Positions 8,295 through 13,037 of a stretch of DNA of 19,844 bases are shown here, in pieces; position 1 is the stretch's first letter; each line of letters opens with the position of its first letter. The DNA lies in assembly GCA_050117725.1 (NCBI GenBank), contig JASFME010000014.1, positions 1 to 19,844 on the forward strand. The letters are read 5' to 3'. The notes beneath the pieces are model-generated. The model worked only from the letters and a program-made list of their open reading frames with translations, was not told the origin of the DNA and searched no databases. Both the position numbers and the translations under genes were made by a program. The stretch comes from JASFJH01 sp050117725. Its GTDB lineage: Bacteria > Pseudomonadota > Gammaproteobacteria > AKS1.

Positions 8295-8390
8295 AGTTTG
8301 CAGCACTTAGTTTGCAGTGTTCAGTGATGGAAAGTTTTTCTGCCTGCTGCCAACTGATAACTGCCAACTTTTTCCGCCAACTGATTACTG
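8295..8390. repeat. Degenerate AGTTGGCAGT-type repeat cluster before tadA
   Basis: Nearly the whole guaA-tadA spacer is built from one degenerate unit. AGTTTGCAGTGTTCAGT (8309-8325) matches the reverse complement of 8353-8369 at 14 of 17 bases, making an inverted pair. GCCAACTGATAACT (8349-8362) and GCCAACTGATTACT (8376-8389) are tandem copies differing at one base. A further partial unit starts at 8295. Related sequence occurs at 12911-12943. The last unit ends one base before the tadA ATG. Confidence 0.8.
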
Positions 8391-8852
8391 ATGACTAATA
8401 TTTTCACACCTGACGAGTTGTTCATGCAGCATGCGCTGGAGCTGGCACAACGTGCCGAACAGCATGGCGAGGTGCCGGTTGGCGCGGTGCTGGTCAAAGA
8501 CGGCGAAATCATCGCCGAGGGCTGGAACCAGCCCATCAGCAGTAATGATCCGACCGCGCATGCCGAGATCGTCACGCTGCGCGAGGCGGCAGCAAAACTT
8601 GAGAATTACCGCCTCGTCGATACAAGCCTGTATGTGACGCTTGAACCCTGCATCATGTGCATGGGCGCGATTATTCACGCCCGCGTGAAGCGGCTCGTGT
8701 TCGGCGCCACCGATCCGAAAGCCGGTGCGGCCTGCACCGTGTATACAATTCCTGCGGATCGCAGGCTCAATCATCATGTCGAGGTTGAAGGCGGGGTGCT
8801 GGCCGGACAATGTGGCAATTTACTCACGGAATTTTTCCGGCAACGCCGGTAA
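8391..8852 (+). CDS. tadA: tRNA(adenosine-34) deaminase
   Basis: This 153-residue zinc deaminase converts A34 to inosine in the anticodon of tRNA-Arg(ACG), which is essential for reading CGC and CGA codons. The zinc site HAE (H57, E59) and PCIMC (C87, C90) falls at the same numbers as in E. coli TadA, and GEVPVGAVLV and the DPTAHAE stretch are standard. The matching N-terminal length supports the start at 8391, although only the repeat cluster and no Shine-Dalgarno lies upstream. The next in-frame ATG (8424, at MQHALELA) would cut the first helix. tadA next to guaA and close to mltF fits the gene order I recall in Pseudomonas. The C-terminal tail is shorter than in E. coli. Confidence 0.98.
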   Translation: MTNIFTPDELFMQHALELAQRAEQHGEVPVGAVLVKDGEIIAEGWNQPISSNDPTAHAEIVTLREAAAKLENYRLVDTSLYVTLEPCIMCMGAIIHARVKRLVFGATDPKAGAACTVYTIPADRRLNHHVEVEGGVLAGQCGNLLTEFFRQRR

Positions 8853-8873
8853 CAACATTGTAAGGAAGGTTAC

Positions 8874-9848
8874 ATGCGATATCTCACCAGTATTTTTCTC
8901 TTGTTATTGCTTGCAGCTTGCAGCGAACCGGACAAGTCAGCACCGCAGGTGACACAGTATGCCCCTTCCGCTGTCGAGATGCAGGTACAGCAGGTATCGG
9001 AGCATGTGTATTACGTGCAGGGGGAGGCGGGTGTTGCAACGGATAATGAAGGCTTTATATCCAATGCCGGTTTTGTGGTCACCGGCGATGGTGTGGTGGT
9101 ATTCGATAGCCTGGGCAGCCCGTCACTCGCGCAGAAGATGCTGGGCAAGATCCGGGAGATCACCGACCAACCGGTACGGCGCGTGATCGTCAGTCATTAT
9201 CACGCCGATCATATTTATGGTTTGCCGTTGTACAGGGAACTGGGTGCTGAAATTTATGCCCCGGCCGGAAGTAGCAAGTACATCAATTCGCCCCAGGCAA
9301 TGGAACGTCTCGATGAGCGTCGTTTTTCACTTTCGCCATGGGTGGATGAACGTACCTATGTTGTCGAGCCGGATCATTTTCTGGACAAGAGTATGAGCTT
9401 TAGTATGGGCGAAGTGGATTTCACCGTCTCGATAGTCGGAGCAGCCCATTCTGATGATGATCTGACCCTGTATATCGAACCGGATCGTGTGCTTTTTTCC
9501 GGCGACATCATATTTGAGGGTCGTGTTGCCTATCTCGGCGATGCGGATACGAAGCATTGGCTCGAGACGCTGGAAAAAATGGAGACGGCACAACTCGTTG
9601 CCCTGATACCCGGGCATGGACCTGCTGCCAGCGAGCCGAATGCGGCGATCAGCCAGACGCGCCGCTATCTCGCCTACCTGCGTGAACACATGGGCAGGGC
9701 GGTAGATGAGCTGCAGGACTTTGATTCGGCGTACGCGGCAACGGACTGGTCGGAATTCGAAAGCCTGCCGGCCTTCGAGGCGGCGAACCGGCGTAACGCG
9801 TACCAGGTTTATCTCTCAATCGAGCGTGAACAGCTGGGCGCACAATAA
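8874..9848 (+). CDS. Lipoprotein metallo-beta-lactamase-fold hydrolase
   Basis: This 324-residue protein has a lipoprotein signal peptide with lipobox LAAC (13-16, acylated Cys16); D at position 20 is not at +2, so outer-membrane sorting is possible. The MBL domain is complete: HYHADH (H108, H110, D112, H113), H192, D211 (SGDIIFEG) and H248 (PGHGP), a binuclear zinc site. The layout (NAGFVVTGDGVVVFDSLGSP cut as NAGFVVTGDG and VVVFDS, then SHYHADHIYG) recalls the SoxH / quinoprotein-relay type of periplasmic MBL proteins; the substrate is unknown. AAGGAAGG (8862-8869) is a good ribosome binding site. It follows tadA by 21 bp and converges with mltF across 11 bp. Possible joint expression with tadA. 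Confidence 0.92.
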   Translation: MRYLTSIFLLLLLAACSEPDKSAPQVTQYAPSAVEMQVQQVSEHVYYVQGEAGVATDNEGFISNAGFVVTGDGVVVFDSLGSPSLAQKMLGKIREITDQPVRRVIVSHYHADHIYGLPLYRELGAEIYAPAGSSKYINSPQAMERLDERRFSLSPWVDERTYVVEPDHFLDKSMSFSMGEVDFTVSIVGAAHSDDDLTLYIEPDRVLFSGDIIFEGRVAYLGDADTKHWLETLEKMETAQLVALIPGHGPAASEPNAAISQTRRYLAYLREHMGRAVDELQDFDSAYAATDWSEFESLPAFEAANRRNAYQVYLSIEREQLGAQ

Positions 9849-9859
9849 ATGTTCAGGCT

Positions 9860-11272
9860 TTACAGGGCAGATGGATCCAGGTTCAGTACATCGACTGATT
9901 CGACTGTGACCGGTGGCTCAGTCTGCTCGGTATACCAGACCAGGATATCGTAATAACTGCGGATGTTTTCCACGTACTTGAGTGGCTCACGGCCACGTGC
10001 GTAACCATGCCGGGTTTTCTGGTACCACTTTTTGCGGCTCAGCAGCGGCAGGTTCTTTTTTACGTCTTTCCAGCTGTCGGGATCGCCACCGCGGATCTCC
10101 GTGATAACGCGGGCATCTTCGAGATGACCATAGCCTACGTTATAGGCGGCCAGCCCCATCCAGGTCCGATCCGGCTCGGGGATATCCGGCGGGATCTTGT
10201 CTATCATCATGGATACATATTTGCCGCCACCCTCGATACTCTGTTGTGGATCGAGACGGTCTGAGATACCGATGTACTCGGCCGTATTCGTGGTGAGCAT
10301 CATCAGGCCGCGCACGCCGGTGGGGGAACGCGCCTTAGGGTTCCAGTGTGATTCCTGGTAGCCGATCGCGGCCAGCAGTCGCCAGTCGATATTGTTTTCT
10401 TCTGCGGCGCGTTCAAAATCATCCCGGAATTCGGGCAGACGTTGCAGGATATGACGCATGTAGGTACGCGTCCCCACGTAGTCGAAACGCTCCACATGTC
10501 CATAGTAACGTTCTTCAAGGATTTTCAGATCACCGTTTTCTTTCATGCGAGTAATAAACGCTGAAGCCACCTGGTACAGTGAATTATCAGACTGACGCGA
10601 AAAGGCCCATGCGAGTTGTTGTGGCTCACTTATGTCGAAGGCGACATTGAGTTCCGGGTAGAAACGGCGGCTCAGCGCGTATTCATTCGAATCGGCAATC
10701 GTGTAGTCAATCACCTGTTCCCAGACCAGATCGAGCAACTCGTCGCTTTCCAGTTCGGGATTTTCGACCCACTCGAGTTCGGGGTAAGCGGCCTGCAAGG
10801 CCTCGAGTTGTTCGGCATGACTACTGTCCGCGACAACCTCAACATGCCGGCCTACAAGATCAGCGACCCCGCGTGGTTTCAGGCCGTCGCCCATGCGATA
10901 CACGAGTTGCTGGGTGATCTCCTGGTAGGGCGGAGTAAAACGTACCCAGTGCTGGCGTGGCTCGGTGACGGTCAGTCCGGCGGCGGCGAAATCGACTTCG
11001 CCACGGTTGACCAGTGCGAGGATGTCCGACAGGTTCGATGGCGTGAGGATCTTCAGTTCGACGCCGAGTTCGTCGGCAAAGCGCCTGGCGAGGTCATATT
11101 CAAATCCGGCCGGTCCATCAGGACCTTCATAGTAGGTGGTCGGGCTGTTGCGCGTGGCGACCACGAGTACGCCGCTCTTTTTCACGCGATCAAGGTGGTT
11201 TTTGGGCTGATCGCAGCCCGACACAGTTGCGAGCAGGCCGGAAAGCATGAGTCCCGCCATCAATCGTGTCAT
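9860..11272 (-). CDS. mltF: Membrane-bound lytic murein transglycosylase F
   Basis: MltF cleaves the MurNAc-GlcNAc bond of peptidoglycan, releasing 1,6-anhydro-muropeptides, and is anchored to the outer membrane. The lipoprotein signal ends in the lipobox VSGC (Cys 20 from this start). An ABC-substrate-binding-like (SBP_bac_3) domain follows (about 28-260), then the SLT domain with catalytic Glu in GYQESHW (E307) and the YNVGYGH and RGLMMLTTNTA motifs. The start at 11272 (MTRLMAG) is preferred because AAGG lies 6 bases upstream and it gives a normal 20-residue signal; an ATG at 11311 adds 13 residues without a ribosome binding site. From 11272 the product is 470 residues. Both domains are intact. 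In E. coli and Pseudomonas purL lies next to mltF; here it does not. Confidence 0.97.
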   Translation of the reverse strand: MTRLMAGLMLSGLLATVSGCDQPKNHLDRVKKSGVLVVATRNSPTTYYEGPDGPAGFEYDLARRFADELGVELKILTPSNLSDILALVNRGEVDFAAAGLTVTEPRQHWVRFTPPYQEITQQLVYRMGDGLKPRGVADLVGRHVEVVADSSHAEQLEALQAAYPELEWVENPELESDELLDLVWEQVIDYTIADSNEYALSRRFYPELNVAFDISEPQQLAWAFSRQSDNSLYQVASAFITRMKENGDLKILEERYYGHVERFDYVGTRTYMRHILQRLPEFRDDFERAAEENNIDWRLLAAIGYQESHWNPKARSPTGVRGLMMLTTNTAEYIGISDRLDPQQSIEGGGKYVSMMIDKIPPDIPEPDRTWMGLAAYNVGYGHLEDARVITEIRGGDPDSWKDVKKNLPLLSRKKWYQKTRHGYARGREPLKYVENIRSYYDILVWYTEQTEPPVTVESVDVLNLDPSAL

Positions 11273-11760
11273 CCATGCCTTGTACAAATCGCTACCCCCT
11301 GGCTTGTACATTACATTCTAGTCAAGTCGCGCCCGCTTCACACGAACATTGGCTGGTTGGACATCAGAAATCACATGAAGTGCAATATACTGGTCCCGAT
11401 AAATCAGTATGTTAGCGCTGAATCCAAGAAACGATATTGCCCTCGGATGAATCCCCTCGCCGACAATCATGAACGGCGTCCTGCATCCCGGCCGGACACG
11501 TCCGGCATTAGCCGATTTATGGATAGTCCCCGGCCCGGACTGTGTCGAAGCCGCTGCCGTAGGAAAGTGGTGGTGCCGGGGAACAGGAGAACTAACAGGG
11601 AGTTCAGGCATATATGGATGGCCAGACATTATTATTTGTTGTGTATGTCAATACTAGCATTTTGCGCTGGTCAGCACAGTCGCTGACACGACACTGGCAG
11701 CGTGATCACATTGCAAGCACCTGTTATCTGGGGTAATCTTGCGCGCCTCTTGCTAGCGAG
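11273..11760. other. Gene-poor spacer between mltF and the tRNA-Ser region
   Basis: About 490 bp with no gene I can support. Open frames exist on both strands (for example 11318-11629 minus, 103 codons, and 11469-11657 plus), but none shows a known motif, a ribosome binding site or a plausible fold. Visible structure: a 16-bp near-perfect palindrome GCCGGACACGTCCGGC at 11491-11506, and a short inverted repeat ATACTG/CAGTAT at 11387-11392 and 11405-11410. No convincing promoter for mltF was found. Confidence 0.6.
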
Positions 11761-11762
11761 GA

Positions 11763-11866
11763 TTATCCGGATAGTCCTTGAAACACAGTTTTGGAGAGGT
11801 GGTCGCTCTCGGCCATCCCTGGCCTTCGCGACACTTGCACATCCTTGTGCGGCGTCCGAGTGGTTG
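11763..11866 (+). pseudogene. Interrupted partial copy of tRNA-Ser and its upstream region
   Basis: Bases 11763-11800 match 11883-11920 at 33 of 38 positions, covering the upstream region and the first 8 bases of tRNA-Ser (GGAGAGGT). The tRNA sequence then resumes at 11854-11866 with GTCCGAGTGGTTG, identical to 11921-11933. The 53 bp between (11801-11853) are foreign to the tRNA and contain a REP-like hairpin. The copy stops in the D arm; there is no anticodon arm or 3' half, so it cannot make a tRNA. Confidence 0.75.
11802..11832. repeat. REP-like imperfect hairpin
   Basis: An outer stem GTCGC (11802-11806) / GCGAC (11828-11832) encloses a TCTC/TTC internal loop and an inner stem GGCCA (11811-11815) / TGGCC (11820-11824) with a TCCC loop. 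The shape resembles repetitive extragenic palindromes, but only one copy is visible in the window. Confidence 0.45.
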
Positions 11867-11882
11867 TAGAGAGTACCGGGAT

Positions 11883-11895
11883 TTATCCGGATAAT
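11883..11895 (+). promoter_or_regulatory. Palindrome and putative -10 of tRNA-Ser
   Basis: TTATCCGGATAA (11883-11894) is a perfect 12-bp palindrome. Its right half contributes GATAAT (11890-11895), a 5/6 match to a -10 box, 17 bp before the tRNA. No good -35 was found at normal spacing. The broken copy at 11763 keeps a 10-bp version of the palindrome. Confidence 0.45.
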
Positions 11896-11912
11896 TGATG
11901 AAAAACAGTTTT

Positions 11913-12003
11913 GGAGAGGTGTCCGAGTGGTTGAAGGAGCACGCCTGGAAAGTGTGTATACGGTAACCCCGTATCGAGGGTTCGAATCCCTCCCTCTCCG
12001 CCA
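11913..12003 (+). tRNA. tRNA-Ser (anticodon GGA)
   Basis: The 91-base gene reads GGAGAGG at the 5' acceptor side and CCTCTCC-G-CCA at the 3' end, with encoded CCA. Anticodon GGA is at 11947-11949 in the loop CTGGAAA, flanked by a CACGC/GTGTG stem. The long variable arm typical of tRNA-Ser and a T arm GAGGG-TTCGAAT-CCCTC follow. It is very similar to E. coli tRNA-Ser(GGA) and reads UCC and UCU codons. A strong terminator starts 5 bp downstream, so it is transcribed alone. Confidence 0.97.
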
Positions 12004-12007
12004 CATC

Positions 12008-12035
12008 AAAAGGCTGCCCAATGGGCAGCCTTTTT
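12008..12035 (+). terminator. Intrinsic terminator after tRNA-Ser
   Basis: An 11-bp perfect stem AAAGGCTGCCC (12009-12019) / GGGCAGCCTTT (12023-12033) with a 3-base loop runs into a tract of five T (12031-12035). Confidence 0.93.
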
Positions 12036-12112
12036 CGTTATGTCGAGGGAGGGATTCTCCTGTTTGACGGCCGGCACTGACGTGCCGTCCCCTTCGGGCT
12101 ATGCCCTCAGCA

Positions 12113-12122
12113 CTCTCCGCCA
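12113..12122 (+). repeat. Detached copy of the tRNA-Ser 3' end
   Basis: CTCTCCGCCA here is identical to the last 10 bases of tRNA-Ser (11994-12003), lying 119 bp downstream in the same orientation. The intervening sequence also has GTCGAGGGAGGGATT (from 12043), loosely like the tRNA T arm, and a bulged hairpin around GGCACTGACGTGCC (12073-12086). Ten bases can recur by chance, but its position beside the tRNA is suggestive. Confidence 0.45.
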
Positions 12123-12159
12123 AATAAATAAAGGGGCCATCAGGCCCCTTTATTTATTT
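12122..12159. terminator. Bidirectional terminator, 17-bp perfect stem
   Basis: Arms 12122-12138 and 12143-12159 are exact reverse complements (AAATAAATAAAGGGGCC and its complement) with a 4-base loop ATCA. A/T-rich stem feet give a U-rich tract on either strand, so it can end the response-regulator transcript (minus) and any read-through from tRNA-Ser (plus). Confidence 0.9.
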
Positions 12160-12205
12160 TAGAGGTGGCATCGACCCCTCGATATATAAGGCAGGTTCGA
12201 TAAAG

Positions 12206-12601
12206 CTATGCTTCAAACATGTCAGCAACGGTCTGTAACAGTTCATGCAGTTCAAAGGGTTTTTTCAATACGGTCCGCGCCGGACCGGGTGTTTTGCCGC
12301 TTTCCAGGCGTTTTTCTTCACTGCTATATGGCGGGGTACGGTTACTACCGGACATGAGCATGAACGGCATAGACGGGAAGTATTGCCTGCAATAATCGTC
12401 GAGTTCGATACCACCTATCTTTGGCATGCTGATATCGGACAACACAAGGTCAATAACGTGTGTATGCAACATGTCCATGGCTTGCTGGCCATTTTCTGCA
12501 AGAAGTGTGAGATAGCCTTCGTCATCGAGAACGGCCCCTAATATTTCCCGTACCAGGCGCTCATCTTCTACAATCAGTAACGTTTTGTGTTGTGCCGTCA
12601 T
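12206..12601 (-). CDS. Single-domain response regulator (CheY-like receiver)
   Basis: This 131-residue protein is a stand-alone receiver domain. From this start, the acidic pair E12/D13 (VEDE), phosphoacceptor D56 (LVLSDISMP), the switch Ser S84 (LMSGS) and the conserved Lys K114 (KKPF) are all present, so it should be phosphorylatable. A 15-20 residue insert (RTPPYSSEEKRLESGKTPGP) between beta4 and beta5 is longer than in CheY. There is no DNA-binding or enzymatic output domain. The start at 12601 (MTAQHKTLLIVEDE) is preferred, with CAGG 9 bases upstream; an ATG at 12637 adds 12 residues. No histidine kinase is nearby, so its partner is unknown. A terminator lies just downstream. Confidence 0.93.
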   Translation of the reverse strand: MTAQHKTLLIVEDERLVREILGAVLDDEGYLTLLAENGQQAMDMLHTHVIDLVLSDISMPKIGGIELDDYCRQYFPSMPFMLMSGSNRTPPYSSEEKRLESGKTPGPARTVLKKPFELHELLQTVADMFEA

Positions 12602-12618
12602 CGTCAGCAGCCTGTTTG

Positions 12619-12648
12619 AACTGGCAATCCCTTGCATGCCAGTTTTTC
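12619..12648. other. Hairpin in the response-regulator leader
   Basis: AACTGGCA (12619-12626) and TGCCAGTT (12637-12644) form an 8-bp stem around a 10-base loop, followed on the plus strand by more T (to 12648). It could stop plus-strand read-through before the ffs promoter, or act as a leader hairpin for the minus-strand gene. Confidence 0.45.
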
Positions 12649-12653
12649 TAAAT

Positions 12654-12659
12654 ATTATA
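12654..12659 (-). promoter_or_regulatory. Putative -10 box of the response regulator
   Basis: A perfect TATAAT on the minus strand lies about 55 bp upstream of the start codon. A second near-consensus TATACT is at 12673-12678. Neither has a good -35 at 16-18 bp. Confidence 0.4.
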
Positions 12660-12689
12660 GGCAGTTAGATAAAGTATAGATGAAAACTG

Positions 12690-12719
12690 TTCGATTTCAT
12701 GGCGTTGAACCTATATAAT
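12690..12719 (+). promoter_or_regulatory. Putative promoter of the 4.5S RNA
   Basis: A perfect TATAAT at 12714-12719 is preceded at 18 bp by the weak TTCGAT (12690-12695). Transcription would start near 12726, giving a 5' leader of about 60 bases that must be trimmed to make mature SRP RNA. Confidence 0.5.
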
Positions 12720-12785
12720 GTGCCGCGCAGACGACGTGAATTCATTGGTCGTAATCTACTGATACGCCGTCTACAGCCAAGTTTA

Positions 12786-12899
12786 TGGTGATCCACGCCG
12801 GTCCCCCCGCAACGCTATGCTGTGAACCCGGTCAGGCCCGGAAGGGAGCAGCCGCAGCAGCGGACGTGTGTGCCGGGGTGTGGCTGGTGTGGGTCGCCA
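12786..12899 (+). ncRNA. ffs: 4.5S signal recognition particle RNA
   Basis: The apical domain has the SRP core: GGTCAGGCCCGGAAGGGAGC (12830-12849), with a GGAA tetraloop closed by CCC/GGG, then AGCAGCC and GTGTGTGCCGGG, all close to E. coli 4.5S. The ends pair over 16 bp (12786-12801 with 12884-12899, with G-U pairs), giving 114 nt, the length of the E. coli RNA. CCCGCAACGC (12805-12814) also matches. The RNA binds Ffh to target nascent membrane proteins to FtsY. Ends are set by the pairing and may be off by a few bases. It precedes dnaX. Confidence 0.95.
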
Positions 12900-12910
12900 C
12901 CCTGATTACG

Positions 12911-12943
12911 AGTTGGCAGATTGCAGTCATCAGTGTGCAGTTT
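12911..12943. repeat. Second AGTTGGCAGT-type repeat site
   Basis: AGTTGGCAGATTGCAGTCAT (12911-12930) followed by CAGTGTGCAGTTT is built from the same GCAGT/CAGT words as the guaA-tadA spacer (8295-8390). AGTTGGCAG is identical to the reverse complement of CTGCCAACT in that cluster. It sits just after the 4.5S RNA. Confidence 0.6.
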
Positions 12944-12989
12944 ACAAGGTCAGATCCCGCCCCCTCTTCGCCCCTCACCGCACTTATGG

Positions 12990-12998
12990 TGTTAGAAT
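12990..12998 (+). promoter_or_regulatory. Putative extended -10 for dnaX
   Basis: TG-T-TAGAAT fits an extended -10 element, 39 bp before the dnaX ATG. No clear -35 is seen, as is common for extended -10 promoters. The 11-mer TGTTAGAATGC also occurs before gltX (19050-19060). Confidence 0.45.
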
Positions 12999-13037
12999 GC
13001 TGGTTATCGGGAACAGCACAGGTTTTAGCGTAATTCA

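Noticed and set aside
8295..8390. CRISPR array or tandem satellite in the guaA-tadA spacer
   Set aside because: Units are short, degenerate and in both orientations, with no regular spacers and no cas genes.
11318..11629. A 103-codon minus-strand frame upstream of mltF
   Set aside because: No ribosome binding site, no motif, and unlike any family I know; kept only as part of the gene-poor spacer.
10616..11686. A 356-codon open frame opposite mltF
   Set aside because: Shadow of mltF codon bias; no motif, and its 3' part runs into the non-coding spacer.
11671..12123. Open frames antisense to tRNA-Ser (150 and 83 codons, containing RGRDSNPRYG and EGFEPSIRGY)
   Set aside because: These are well-known spurious proteins that arise from translating the complement of tRNA-Ser; the match is to the tRNA itself.
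12785..13033. An 82-codon frame across the 4.5S RNA and the repeat
   Set aside because: Overlaps the SRP RNA, whose structure and sequence are clearly conserved.
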